From the NCBI GenBank assembly GCA_007050995.1, contig VJOU01000013.1:48188-112187 (forward strand): a DNA stretch of 64,000 nucleotides, given 5' to 3'. Numbering within the stretch: the first letter of the stretch is position 1; each line of letters starts with the position of its first letter. Origin of the DNA: Glycocaulis profundi. Its GTDB lineage: Bacteria; Pseudomonadota; Alphaproteobacteria; Caulobacterales; Maricaulaceae. The position numbers and the translations under genes were made by a program. The notes under the pieces were generated by a model, which searched no databases, was not told the DNA's origin, and saw only the letters and a program-made list of their open reading frames with translations. Positions 19,121 through 27,686 of the stretch are shown piece by piece.

Positions 19121-20080
19121 ATGTCCGACGGACACTCCCTGGACCGCATCGCGCTCGCCGCGCTGAACGCCGCCGAGATGGCGGCCATCGCCGCGCTCGC
19201 CCATGTCGGCCGCGGCGACAAGATCGCCGCCGACCAGGCCGCGGTGGACGCCATGCGCAAGGGGCTGAACGCGATCCCCATGAAGGGCCGCATCGTGATC
19301 GGCGAAGGCGAGCGCGACGAAGCGCCCATGCTCTATATCGGCGAGGAAGTCGGGACCGGCGAGGGGCCGGAGATCGACATCGCGCTGGACCCGCTCGAAG
19401 GCACCTCGCTGACCGCGGGCGGCAAGCCGGACGCGATGGTGCTGCTGGCGCTGGCCGAGCGCGGCGGCCTGCTGCACGCGCCCGACACCTACATGGACAA
19501 GATCATGGTCGGCCCCGGCCTGCCTGAGGGCGTGATCGATCTCGACAAGAGCCCCTATGACAACATCATCTCGGTGGCCCGCGCCAAGGGCGTCGATCCG
19601 ACCGAGCTGACCGTGTGGGTGCTCGAGCGCGAACGCCACGACCACATCGTCAAGGACGTCCACCGCGCGGGCGCGCGGGTGCGCCTGATCCCCGACGGGG
19701 ACGTGGCCGCCATCGTGGGCATCGCCGATCCGGACTCCGCGGGCGACCTGTATATCGGCCGCGGCGGCGCGCCCGAAGGCGCGCTGGCCGCCTCGGTCCT
19801 GCGCGCCATGGGCGGGCAGATGGAGGGCCGGCTCCACTTCCGCACCGATGACGAGCGCGAGCGGGCGAAGAAGACGGGCGTGACCGATCTGGACCGGAAG
19901 TATTCCGGCGCCGAGCTGGCGTCCAAGGACGTGATCTTCATCGCGACCGGCGTGACCAGCGGCTTCCTGCTCAAAGGGGTCGAGATCAAGGACGGCGTGG
20001 CGAGCACCGAATCGCTGCTGCTGTCCTCGGCGAACGGCATGCGGCGCGTGATCGAGACTCGCCGTAAGCTCGGGAGCTGA
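19121..20080 (+). CDS. glpX: Class II fructose-1,6-bisphosphatase
   Basis: Hydrolyses fructose-1,6-bisphosphate to fructose-6-phosphate in gluconeogenesis, and in some relatives also sedoheptulose-1,7-bisphosphate. The 319-residue protein shows IGEGERDEAPML (metal site, about residue 65) and DPLEGTSL (about residue 88), and KSPYDNIISVARAKG further on. AAGGAAA precedes the start. The final A of its stop TGA is the A of the recJ ATG, so the two genes are coupled, a common alphaproteobacterial order. Confidence 0.96.
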   Translation: MSDGHSLDRIALAALNAAEMAAIAALAHVGRGDKIAADQAAVDAMRKGLNAIPMKGRIVIGEGERDEAPMLYIGEEVGTGEGPEIDIALDPLEGTSLTAGGKPDAMVLLALAERGGLLHAPDTYMDKIMVGPGLPEGVIDLDKSPYDNIISVARAKGVDPTELTVWVLERERHDHIVKDVHRAGARVRLIPDGDVAAIVGIADPDSAGDLYIGRGGAPEGALAASVLRAMGGQMEGRLHFRTDDERERAKKTGVTDLDRKYSGAELASKDVIFIATGVTSGFLLKGVEIKDGVASTESLLLSSANGMRRVIETRRKLGS

Positions 20081-21879
20081 TGGCCCTCGCTGAAACCACC
20101 CCTCCTGACGACGTCCTGTTTGGTGTCGAGCGCTCGCTGGGCGGCAAGGCCTGGCGGCTGAGCGCGGCGGACGACCGGGTGGCGGGCGAGATCGCCCGCC
20201 TCACCGGCGCGCCGGACGCTCTGGCGCGCCTGCTGGCGGCCCGGGGCGTCGGGCCGCGTGAGGCGGCAGGGTTCCTCGATCCGCGCCTGCGGGACCATTT
20301 CCCCGATCCGGCCAGCTTCACCGACATGATGAAAGCGGCGGGCGTGATCTGGGACGCGCTCGACGCGGGCCGCCAGATCGCGATCTTCGCCGATTACGAC
20401 GTGGACGGGGCGACATCGGCCGCTCAGCTCGCCCGCTGGCTCCGCGCCATGGGCCATGATCCGCTGATCTACATCCCCGACCGGATCGAGGAGGGCTACG
20501 GCCCCTCCGAAGCCGCCTTCGCCACGCTGAAGGGGCAGGGGGCGGAGCTGGTCCTGACGCTCGACTGCGGCGCGGCGGCCACCGGGCCGCTGAAGGCCGC
20601 CGCGGCCATGGGCCTGCCTGTGGTGGTCGTGGACCACCACATGATGAAGGACGAGGTTCCGCCCGCCCTGGCGCTGGTCAATCCCAACCAGCCCGGCGAC
20701 CCGTCAGGCTGCGGCCACATGGCGGCGGCGGGGGTGGTGTTCGTGCTGCTGGCCGCGCTGAACCGGGAAGGCGTGGCGCGGGGGCGGTTCACGCGCTCCG
20801 GCGCCCCCGACATCCTCGCCCTGGCCGATCTGGCCGCGCTGGGCACCGTCTGCGACGTGGTCGCCCTGACCGGCTGCAACCGCGCCATCGTGGCCCAGGG
20901 CCTGAAGGTGATGAGCGGCTGGACCAAGCCGGGGCTGAAGGCGCTGGCCGAGGTCGCGGGGGTGTCGGGCGAGGCGAGCGTGTATCACGCCGGCTTCCTG
21001 CTCGGCCCGCGCATAAACGCGGGCGGGCGCGTCGGGCGCGCCGATCTAGGCGTGCGGCTGCTGACCACCGAGGACATGGCCGAGGCCTACGCCATCGCCC
21101 ATGAGCTCGACGCCCTGAACGCCGAACGCCGCGGGATCGAGGCGGACGTGCTCGAACAGGCCGTCACGCAGCTTGAGACCGCGGGAGGCACGGACGCGCC
21201 CATCCTGATCGCCTCGGGCGAGAACTGGCATCCCGGCGTGATCGGAATCGCGGCGGGCCGGATCAAGGAACGCTGGAACCGCCCCGCCATCGTGATCGGG
21301 ATCGATCCCGAGACGGGTCTGGGCAAGGGCTCGGGCAGGTCCTGCTCAGGCGTCAATCTGGGCGCGGCGGTCGCGGCCGCTCATGCCGAAGGGATTCTGG
21401 CCGCGGGCGGCGGGCACCCCATGGCGGCGGGCCTGAGCGTGGCGGCGGACCGGATCGCGGACTTCACCGCCTTCATGACCGAGCGGCTGGCGCCTGAATG
21501 GGCGGCGGCCTGGCAGGCGCGGTCAATGACCATCGACGCGGTGCTGAGCCCCGGCGCGGTCAGCTTCGAGCTGTGCGAGGCGCTGGGCCGGGCCGCGCCC
21601 TTCGGCATGGGCCATCCAGAGCCACGCTTCGCCTTTCCCGACGTGCGGCTGGTGTTCAGCCAGCGTGTGGGGACCGACCATGTGCGCTTCACCTTCGAAG
21701 GCGCGGGCGGGGGCCGGGTGTCGGGCATCTGCTTCCGCTGCGCGGACGCGCCGCTGGGACAGGCGCTGCTGACGGGCGGGGAGGGGCCGTGGCACGCCGC
21801 AGGGCGTCTGCGCGCCGAAGACAACCGCTTCGGACGGCGCGCGGAGCTTCACCTGGAAGACCTCGCTCAGGCGGGTTAG
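20080..21879 (+). CDS. recJ: Single-stranded-DNA-specific exonuclease RecJ
   Basis: 5'-3' exonuclease for single-stranded DNA in recombination and mismatch repair. The 599-residue length is standard. DHH phosphoesterase motifs are visible: ADYDVDGATSAA (about residue 106), LTLDCG and VVDHHMM. Next comes the helical linker with LGPRINAGGR. The DHHA1 part has AAGGGHPMAAG, and an OB-like C-terminal segment follows. Translation probably restarts directly from glpX, with one shared base. Confidence 0.97.
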   Translation: MALAETTPPDDVLFGVERSLGGKAWRLSAADDRVAGEIARLTGAPDALARLLAARGVGPREAAGFLDPRLRDHFPDPASFTDMMKAAGVIWDALDAGRQIAIFADYDVDGATSAAQLARWLRAMGHDPLIYIPDRIEEGYGPSEAAFATLKGQGAELVLTLDCGAAATGPLKAAAAMGLPVVVVDHHMMKDEVPPALALVNPNQPGDPSGCGHMAAAGVVFVLLAALNREGVARGRFTRSGAPDILALADLAALGTVCDVVALTGCNRAIVAQGLKVMSGWTKPGLKALAEVAGVSGEASVYHAGFLLGPRINAGGRVGRADLGVRLLTTEDMAEAYAIAHELDALNAERRGIEADVLEQAVTQLETAGGTDAPILIASGENWHPGVIGIAAGRIKERWNRPAIVIGIDPETGLGKGSGRSCSGVNLGAAVAAAHAEGILAAGGGHPMAAGLSVAADRIADFTAFMTERLAPEWAAAWQARSMTIDAVLSPGAVSFELCEALGRAAPFGMGHPEPRFAFPDVRLVFSQRVGTDHVRFTFEGAGGGRVSGICFRCADAPLGQALLTGGEGPWHAAGRLRAEDNRFGRRAELHLEDLAQAG

Positions 21880-21980
21880 CAGGCTGCCGCAAGTTTCTGC
21901 ATTTCCGTCAGCATTTTGTATGACGGATGCGCTTGCATCACAGAATCCGATCTCATATACAACGGGCCTCGCGACGCCGC

Positions 21981-22055
21981 GGGCCCTTCGTCTATCGGTT
22001 AGGACGCCAGGTTTTCAACCTGGAAAGAGGGGTTCGATTCCCCTAGGGCCTGCCA
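21981..22055 (+). tRNA. tRNA-Glu (anticodon TTC)
   Basis: Cloverleaf folded by eye: acceptor GGGCCCT/AGGGCCT with a G-U first pair, D-arm GTC...GAC, anticodon stem CCAGG/CCTGG with loop TTTTCAA (anticodon TTC), T-arm GGGGTTCGATTCCCC, discriminator G and encoded CCA. Confidence 0.95.
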
Positions 22056-22129
22056 TCGCGACTTCCCTTTTCGGACATGACGACCGACCGGCGCGATGCG
22101 CGCCGGGACGCGCGCGCTGCGCTGCGCCC

Positions 22130-22232
22130 CTTGTCAGCCCTTTCCATCTACCCAACACTGCAACCAAGAGTGCAGGCCGGATGTCCGGGCCGCAGGGCCG
22201 GGCCGCCGGAGCGTCACAGAGGGGCTGACAAG
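22130..22232. repeat. Inverted repeat in the gap after tRNA-Glu
   Basis: CTTGTCAGCCC (22130-22140) is exactly complementary to GGGCTGACAAG (22222-22232), enclosing about 80 bases that contain smaller self-complementary pieces such as CCGGATGTCCGG. It lies between tRNA-Glu and a small reading frame. It could be a structured RNA or a chance palindrome; no known RNA family was recognised. Confidence 0.4.
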
Positions 22233-22270
22233 CCGGGTGTTCCCCCGGTCCCGCCCCTCAGGGGGATGGC

Positions 22271-22495
22271 ATGGTCACCGCGCGCATACGCTTCACAGAT
22301 ATTCCTGAAGACCGGGACGTCCGCTCGGACATGGCCGATTTCGCCGCATGGCTCGAAGCGGAATGCGGACCGGTCGAGGCGGTGGTGGACCTTCCCGAGC
22401 CCGCCGACAGGCTGGATCGGGCGCTCGGCGCGGACCGCGCGCCCGTCCTGCATGTCTCGCCGGTCTCCTGCGGACCTGACGCCGAAAACCGCTAG
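22271..22495 (+). CDS. Small hypothetical protein
   Basis: Reading frame of 74 codons with mostly G/C at third positions and an AGGGGGA just upstream of the ATG, so it looks coding. The product is acidic, with a possible helix DMADFAAWLEAE, and has no signal or membrane segment. No family is recognised. Its stop TAG lies in a CTAG shared with the stop of the convergent LOG gene, which supports a real gene end. Confidence 0.5.
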   Translation: MVTARIRFTDIPEDRDVRSDMADFAAWLEAECGPVEAVVDLPEPADRLDRALGADRAPVLHVSPVSCGPDAENR

Positions 22496-23328
22496 AGGCT
22501 CTCGCCCGGGTTGGCGACGGCTTCCTTGCGCAGTTCCTCGGTGATGTAGGCGAAGGCGTCGTCCACCGAGCTGGTGCGGTGCATGAGGTCCAGGTCGGAC
22601 GCGTTGATCGTGCCGAACTCGACCAGGGCCTCCAGATTGAGCACCTTGTCCCAGTATTCCTCGCCGAACAGCACCACCGGCAGGCGCTTCTTCATCTTGC
22701 GCGTCTGAAGCAGGGTCAGGGTCTCGAACAGCTCGTCGAGCGTGCCGAATCCACCCGGCATCAGGACCAGGGCCTTGGCGGGGTAGAGGAACCAGAATTT
22801 CCGCGTGAAGAAGTAGTGGAACTCGAAGTTCAGCCCCGGCGTGATGTAGGGGTTGTTCTGCTCTTCCATCGGCAGGGTGATGCCCAGCCCGATGGTCTCG
22901 CCGCCCGCCTCGTGCGCGCCGCGATTGGCCGCCTCCATGATGCCCGGACCCGCGCCGGTGCAGATCACGAACCGGCGTTCGCCTTCAGGCTTCAGCTCTT
23001 GCGACCATTTCGTCAGCCTGTACGCGAGCTCGCGGGCTTCCTCATAGTATTTCGACAGCTTGACCGCGCGCTCGGCGATCTCCACGCCTTCGCCGGTCTT
23101 TCGGGCGGCTTCGAGCATCGCCTCGGCCGTCTCGCGCGATTTCAGGCGCGCGGAGCCGAAGAACAGGATGGTGTCGTCCACCTTCCTGAGCTGGAACTGT
23201 TTCTGGGGCTGGAGATACTCCGCCAGAATGCGGATCGGCCGCGCTTCCTTCGACCCCATGAAATCAGGGTCGGTATAGGCGGTCATCGGATCGCCGGGCA
23301 GGGTGTCTTCGAGCGGTACTTTCTTCAT
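22492..23328 (-). CDS. LOG-family protein (nucleoside-monophosphate phosphoribohydrolase type)
   Basis: Rossmann-fold protein of about 278 residues of the LOG/lysine-decarboxylase-like family, whose members cleave the N-glycosidic bond of nucleoside 5'-monophosphates such as AMP or cytokinin nucleotides. The signature PGGFGTLDELFETLTLLQT is clear, as is TGAGPGIMEAANRGAHEAG. It belongs to the longer bacterial type with an extra N-terminal segment. I chose the ATG at 23328 because a GAGGA lies five bases upstream; the ATG at 23334 is too close to it. The physiological substrate is unknown. Confidence 0.9.
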   Translation of the reverse strand: MKKVPLEDTLPGDPMTAYTDPDFMGSKEARPIRILAEYLQPQKQFQLRKVDDTILFFGSARLKSRETAEAMLEAARKTGEGVEIAERAVKLSKYYEEARELAYRLTKWSQELKPEGERRFVICTGAGPGIMEAANRGAHEAGGETIGLGITLPMEEQNNPYITPGLNFEFHYFFTRKFWFLYPAKALVLMPGGFGTLDELFETLTLLQTRKMKKRLPVVLFGEEYWDKVLNLEALVEFGTINASDLDLMHRTSSVDDAFAYITEELRKEAVANPGESL

Positions 23329-23393
23329 CGTCATCCTCGTTTTTCAAGGCGAGGATGACAGCACGCGCCGCCCGGCGGTCCAAAGAAGAATCG

Positions 23394-23924
23394 TCAGGCT
23401 TTCTTCGCGCGCTCGATGGCCTCGTTGATCAGCTCGCGGGCCTTGTCCACGCCGTGCCAGCCGTCGATGCGCACCCATTTGCGGGGCTCGAGGTCCTTGT
23501 AGTGCTCGAAGAAGTGGGTGATCCGGGCGATCATCGCCTTGGGCACGTCGGTGTAGTCGGCGACGTCGTCGTAAAGCTGGCTGATCTTGGGATGCGGCGC
23601 GGCGAGGATCTTCTCGTCGACCCCGCTTTCGTCCTCCATCAGCAGAACGCCGATGGGCCGCGCGCGAACCACGCAGCCGGGGATCAGCGTGGTTTGGCCC
23701 AGCAGCATGACGTCGATGGGATCGCCGTCCTCGGACAGGGTGTGCGGGATGAAGCCGTAATTGCACGGATAGCGCATGGGCGTGTGCAGATAGCGGTCCA
23801 CGAACAGCGTGCCGGAGTCCTTGTCCAGCTCGTACTTGATCGGCTCGCCGCCCACCGGAACCTCCACGATGACGTTCACGTCGTCGGGCGCGTTGGCGCC
23901 GGAAGGGATCTTGTCGATGCGCAT
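23394..23924 (-). CDS. ppa: Inorganic pyrophosphatase (soluble, family I)
   Basis: Hydrolyses PPi to two phosphates in the cytosol, pulling biosynthetic reactions forward. The protein has 176 residues, starting [17 protein letters not shown]. The signature [12 protein letters not shown] carries the metal-binding aspartates, and [12 protein letters not shown] precedes it. The C-terminal helix has [15 protein letters not shown]. It is 65 bases from the LOG gene on the same strand, so they may share a transcript. Its presence beside hppA gives two PPi-hydrolysing routes. Confidence 0.97.
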   Translation of the reverse strand: MRIDKIPSGANAPDDVNVIVEVPVGGEPIKYELDKDSGTLFVDRYLHTPMRYPCNYGFIPHTLSEDGDPIDVMLLGQTTLIPGCVVRARPIGVLLMEDESGVDEKILAAPHPKISQLYDDVADYTDVPKAMIARITHFFEHYKDLEPRKWVRIDGWHGVDKARELINEAIERAKKA

Positions 23925-24077
23925 GAGAGGCGTTCCTGTGAGATGGCCGTCTGAATCGCCGCGCACAAAACCGGTTTCCGGCTCCGCCCGCAAGAGGTTT
24001 TGTGCGCTGCGGCAGGCCCGCGCGGGCTGCGGCAAAGCCGATTGCGCCCGTGCCGGGCGCCCGCTAGCCTGCGGCCC

Positions 24078-24695
24078 ATGACACGCTTCGCATCGCTCTT
24101 CATCGCCCCGTTCGCCGCCCTGTCGCTTCTGACCGGGGCCGCGCTCGCCCAGGACGCCTTCGATCCCACCGCCGAGGACGCGGTGGTCGAATATGGCGGT
24201 CCCGATCCGCTGACCATCGAGACCTCGGAAGGCCCGGTCGAATTCACCGTGGAGGTCGCCGAGACCGAAGAGGCGCGCGCCCGCGGCATGATGCACCGTG
24301 ACGAAGTGGGCGAGTTCGAAGGCATGCTGTTCGACTTCGAGGTCGAGCGCCCGGTCTCGATCTGGATGGAGAACACCCGCATCCCGCTGGACGTCATCTA
24401 TGTCCGCTCGGACGGGACCATCGCCAAGATCACCGAGAACGCCCAGCCGTACTCGCGCCGCTCGCTGCCCTCCGATTTCGCGGTGCTGGCGGTGCTGGAG
24501 ATCGGAGGCGGGCGGTCGTCCGACCTGAGCATCCAGCCCGGCGACAGCGTCCAGCACCCGCTGTTCGGGACCGCGCAAGACGCCGCGCCCGAAGCCGGAA
24601 CCGGCGAGGATGAGGTCGAAGCGGACGAGGACGCCCCCGCCGATGACGCCGAAGCGGCCACGGACGCTGAGGACGAGCCGGGGCAGGAGGGCTGA
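24078..24695 (+). CDS. Exported DUF192 protein with acidic tail
   Basis: Protein of about 205 residues with a signal peptide ending ALAQ (residue about 25), then a DUF192 domain: [35 protein letters not shown] and [12 protein letters not shown] are the conserved blocks. The last 40 residues are nearly all Glu, Asp and Ala, an unusual acidic extension. It is exported to the periplasm. DUF192 proteins have no established enzyme role. It is divergent from ppa and stands alone before tRNA-Pro. Confidence 0.88.
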   Translation: MTRFASLFIAPFAALSLLTGAALAQDAFDPTAEDAVVEYGGPDPLTIETSEGPVEFTVEVAETEEARARGMMHRDEVGEFEGMLFDFEVERPVSIWMENTRIPLDVIYVRSDGTIAKITENAQPYSRRSLPSDFAVLAVLEIGGGRSSDLSIQPGDSVQHPLFGTAQDAAPEAGTGEDEVEADEDAPADDAEAATDAEDEPGQEG

Positions 24696-24743
24696 GGCGC
24701 TTGCGCGCCGGGCCTGACCGCCCTAAACGGAGGCCTCGGAGAA

Positions 24744-24820
24744 CGGGGCGTGGCGCAGCCTGGTAGCGCATCTGCTTTGGGAGCAGAGGGTCGTTGGTTC
24801 GAATCCAGCCGCCCCGACCA
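24744..24820 (+). tRNA. tRNA-Pro (anticodon TGG)
   Basis: Acceptor CGGGGCG/CGCCCCG, D-arm GCGCAGCCTGGTAGCGC, anticodon stem TCTGC/GCAGA with loop TTTGGGA (anticodon TGG), T-arm with GGTTCGAATCC, discriminator A and encoded CCA. It is the second proline tRNA in the window. Confidence 0.96.
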
Positions 24821-24848
24821 CCGAGTTTGACGGACAGGACGAGACGAG

Positions 24849-25154
24849 ATGTTCGCGAAAATCTACAAGCCCTCGAAGACCGCCATGCAGTCGGGCCGGG
24901 CCAACACCCGCCAGTGGGTTCTGGAGTTCGAGCGCGAGCACGCCCGCCGCCCCGATCCGCTCATGGGCTGGGCCTCCACCGAGGAGACCCGCCGTCAGGT
25001 CAAGCTGCGCTTCGACACCAAGGAGCAGGCGGTCGACTACGCCCGCCGCCACGGCATCCCCTTCCAGGTCCGCGACAGCCGCGAGACCCCGCGCCGCATC
25101 CAGACCTATGCGGGCAATTTCGCCCACGACAGAAAACAGCCCTGGTCCCACTAG
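24849..25154 (+). CDS. NDUFS4-like accessory subunit of NADH dehydrogenase (complex I)
   Basis: A 101-residue protein of the ETC complex I subunit family, the bacterial counterpart of mitochondrial NDUFS4 (18 kDa). It is an accessory subunit on the peripheral arm of complex I, found in alphaproteobacteria. Conserved blocks are KIYKPSKTAMQSGRANT, WVLEFE, PLMGWASTEET, KLRFDTKEQAVDYARR and a C-terminal NFAHDRKQPWSH. It lies alone between tRNA-Pro and tRNA-Arg, away from any nuo operon, as commonly seen in related genomes. Confidence 0.95.
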   Translation: MFAKIYKPSKTAMQSGRANTRQWVLEFEREHARRPDPLMGWASTEETRRQVKLRFDTKEQAVDYARRHGIPFQVRDSRETPRRIQTYAGNFAHDRKQPWSH

Positions 25155-25163
25155 GGCCGCCAG

Positions 25164-25240
25164 CCTCCGTAGCTCAACCGGATAGAGCGCCCGCCTTCTA
25201 AGCGGATGGTTGCAGGTTCGAGTCCTGCCGGGGGCGCCAT
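25164..25240 (+). tRNA. tRNA-Arg (anticodon TCT)
   Basis: Acceptor GCCTCCG/CGGGGGC with one T-G wobble, D-arm GCTCAACCGGATAGAGC, anticodon loop CTTCTAA giving TCT, T-arm GCAGGTTCGAGTCCTGC, discriminator G and encoded CCA. The anticodon stem CCCGC/GCGGA has a C-A mismatch at pair 27:43. Confidence 0.93.
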
Positions 25241-25351
25241 CGCCGCACTGCCGCGGGCCTGTCATGGGGTGAGGCGCGGGGCGGCGGATGGGATATAAGC
25301 GGGCTTTTCCGGCAGGGCGTGACGCCCGCCGCAACCTAATCGGATCGGATC

Positions 25352-25687
25352 ATGGCAGGCTTCAAGAGCCCGGACTTCAACGAACGGGCCGCCGCGGCCC
25401 GCGCCGCGAAAAAGCGCGCGGTCGAACAGCTGCGCGAAAAGCCCGCGCCCGACCCTGAGGTCGTGGCCGCGCGCCAGGCCGCCCACGCCGCCCGCGAGGA
25501 GCGCCGTGCCGAGAAGAAGGCCGCCGCCGAGCAGGCCAAGGCCGCGCGCGCCGAAGAGGCCGCGAAGCTGAAGGCGGCCAAGGCCGAGGCGGCAGCCAAG
25601 GCCGCGCCGAAGCCGAAAAAGACCGAGGCCGAGCTGAAAGCGGCGCGTGACGCGCGCTACGCCGCGCGCAAAGCCCGCCGCCGGTGA
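25352..25687 (+). CDS. DUF6481-type Lys/Ala-rich small protein
   Basis: Protein of 111 residues made almost entirely of Ala, Lys, Arg and Glu after a short start MAGFKSPDFNERAAAARAAK; most of it would be one long charged helix. The start pattern matches the DUF6481 family of alphaproteobacteria. It has no signal peptide. It could bind nucleic acid through its basic helix, but that is speculation. The stop overlaps the GTG start of the next gene by four bases. Confidence 0.8.
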   Translation: MAGFKSPDFNERAAAARAAKKRAVEQLREKPAPDPEVVAARQAAHAAREERRAEKKAAAEQAKAARAEEAAKLKAAKAEAAAKAAPKPKKTEAELKAARDARYAARKARRR

Positions 25688-26355
25688 AACCCCGCGAGCT
25701 CATCGGCGAGGCGGACGTCCCCGGCGGACCGCCGCTCAAGCTCGTCAGTCACGACGGCGCCTTCATCATCATGCTCGACCGCAACGAGCTGATGAGCAGC
25801 CGCATGAGCGGGTCGGAGAAGGCGCTGGCGACCATGACGTGCGAGCGTCTGGGCGCGCGCCCCGCGCCGCGGCTGCTGATCGGCGGATACGGCATGGGTT
25901 TCACCCTGCGCGCGGCGCTGGCCGAGCTGGGTGAGGACGCCGCCATCACCGTGGCCGAACTGGTTCCCGGCATCCTTGAATGGGCGCGCGGCCCGATGGC
26001 GGCGATGACCGGCGGCTGCCTGGACGATCCGCGCGTGGAGGTCGTCATCGACGACGTGGGCGCGGTGATCGAAGCGGGCAGGCGCGGCTATGACGCGATC
26101 CTGCTGGACGTCGACAACGGGCCGGACGGACTGACCCGCCCCGACAATGACGGGCTGTACGACACGCGCGGCCTGGCCCGCGCGCGGGCGGCGCTGAAGC
26201 CGGGCGGCATCCTCGCGGTCTGGTCGGCGGGCAAGGATCCGGCCTTCACCCGCCGGCTGGGCCATGCCGGATTCTCCGTCGAGGAAGTGCGCGTCCGCGC
26301 CCGGGAGAACGGCAAGGGGCCGATGCACGTCATCTGGTTCGCCACCGCGCGCTGA
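25684..26355 (+). CDS. Spermidine synthase-like methyltransferase-fold protein
   Basis: Protein of 223 residues with a Rossmann fold of the spermidine synthase superfamily. The cofactor loop is LLIGGYGMGFTLRAAL (about residue 66), VAELVPGILEWARG is the acidic second strand, and AILLDVDNGPDGL a later motif. It is shorter than true spermidine synthases, and no putrescine-site signature is evident, so the substrate is unknown. The GTG start overlaps the DUF6481 stop (GTGA), implying coupled translation. Confidence 0.8.
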   Translation: MKPRELIGEADVPGGPPLKLVSHDGAFIIMLDRNELMSSRMSGSEKALATMTCERLGARPAPRLLIGGYGMGFTLRAALAELGEDAAITVAELVPGILEWARGPMAAMTGGCLDDPRVEVVIDDVGAVIEAGRRGYDAILLDVDNGPDGLTRPDNDGLYDTRGLARARAALKPGGILAVWSAGKDPAFTRRLGHAGFSVEEVRVRARENGKGPMHVIWFATAR

Positions 26356-26608
26356 ACGCCTGCCCTGTCGGGCGCAGGCCAGGCGGACGGGGGTTTTCCG
26401 TCCGGTTCCTCACAAGTCCCCCCGTGGTATCGTCCAAGGCTCGGCGGCAGGGCCCGAGGAGAACTCAGGACACCTGCCCGGCCAGAGACGCCCGGAGACC
26501 CCCCGCGTTCCGCTTCGGGCGCTCTGGATTTCAGCCGAACCCTGTCCGAACACGGCGCAACGCCGCGGCCGGCCTCGTGGAACGCTCGAGCGTGAACGGG
26601 AGGATGGC

Positions 26609-27667
26609 ATGCAGGTCGACGAGCAGAAGCTGAACGCCTTCATGGGCAAGATGCTGGACGATATCGGCGCGGCGATGAACACGTCGCTGATGATGCTGGG
26701 CGACAGGCTGGGACTCTACAAAGCTCTGGCCGAGGGCGGATCGATGGACCCGACCGAACTGGCCGACCGCACGGGCACTGCAGAACGCTATGTTCGCGAA
26801 TGGCTCTCCGCGCAGGCGGCCTCAGGCTACGTGAACTATGATGCCCCGACGGGGACGTTCTCCATGAGTCCTGAACAGGCCATGGTTTTCGCTCAGGAGG
26901 ACAGCCCCGTTTTCCTCGCCGCCGCAGGCGATCTGGTGGCGGCGACCATCCATGACGAGCCCAGGATCGCCGAGGCTTTCAGGACCGGGGAGGGGGTGGG
27001 ATGGGACAAGCGCAGTGGCTGCCTGTTCTGCGGAACCGCGCGCTTCTTCCGCACCGCCTACAGACACCATCTGGTGCAGGAATGGCTTCCTGCGCTCGAC
27101 GGCGTCATGGCGAAGCTGGAGCGGGGCGCGAACGTGGCGGACATCGGCTGCGGGCATGGCGTCTCCACCCTGCTGATGGCCGAGGCCTTCCCCAATTCGC
27201 GCTTCACCGGGTTCGACTATCACGCGGCGTCCATCGAGGCCGCGCGCAAGGCCGCCAGCGACGCGCATCTGAGAGACCGGGTGGATTTCAAGGTGGCCAC
27301 CGCCAAGACGTTCACCGGCGAGAACTACGATCTGATCTGCTTTTTCGACTGTCTGCACGACATGGGCGACCCTGTCGGCGCCATGCGCCATGCGCGGGAC
27401 CTGATCGCCGATGACGGCACGTGCATGCTCGTCGAGCCCTTCGCCGGGGACGCTCTGGAGGACAATCTCAACCCGATCGGACGGATCTACTACGCCGCCT
27501 CAACCGTGATCTGCACGCCCGCCTCGCTGGATCAGGAGGTCGGGCTGGCGCTGGGCGCGCAGGCCGGTGAACTGAGGCTGCGCGAGGTCGCCCGGCAGGC
27601 CGGATTCACGCGCTTCCGGCGCGCCGCGGAGACCCCGTTCAACATGGTTCTGGAGGCGCGGCCCTGA
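26609..27667 (+). CDS. SAM-dependent methyltransferase with N-terminal winged helix (Rv2258c-like)
   Basis: Protein of about 352 residues. Residues about 15-95 form an O-methyltransferase-like winged helix (MLGDRLGLYKALAEGG, TAERYVREWLSAQAASGYV). The SAM-binding motif VADIGCGHGVSTLLMAEAF lies near residue 173, followed by FFDCLHDMGDP and a C-terminal lobe. The architecture resembles mycobacterial Rv2258c. The ATG at 26609 follows GGGAGG by five bases; a nearer ATG at 26604 is out of frame. It stands alone behind a 253-base gap in which nothing else was recognised. The substrate is unknown. Confidence 0.85.
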   Translation: MQVDEQKLNAFMGKMLDDIGAAMNTSLMMLGDRLGLYKALAEGGSMDPTELADRTGTAERYVREWLSAQAASGYVNYDAPTGTFSMSPEQAMVFAQEDSPVFLAAAGDLVAATIHDEPRIAEAFRTGEGVGWDKRSGCLFCGTARFFRTAYRHHLVQEWLPALDGVMAKLERGANVADIGCGHGVSTLLMAEAFPNSRFTGFDYHAASIEAARKAASDAHLRDRVDFKVATAKTFTGENYDLICFFDCLHDMGDPVGAMRHARDLIADDGTCMLVEPFAGDALEDNLNPIGRIYYAASTVICTPASLDQEVGLALGAQAGELRLREVARQAGFTRFRRAAETPFNMVLEARP

Positions 27668-27686
27668 ACCGGGCCGCGCCTCCAGG

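Noticed and set aside
22077..22544. Plus-strand frame of 155 codons overlapping the small gene and the LOG gene
   Set aside because: Out of frame with the better-coding 22271-22495 and antisense to the LOG gene; the product is Arg/Pro-rich noise.
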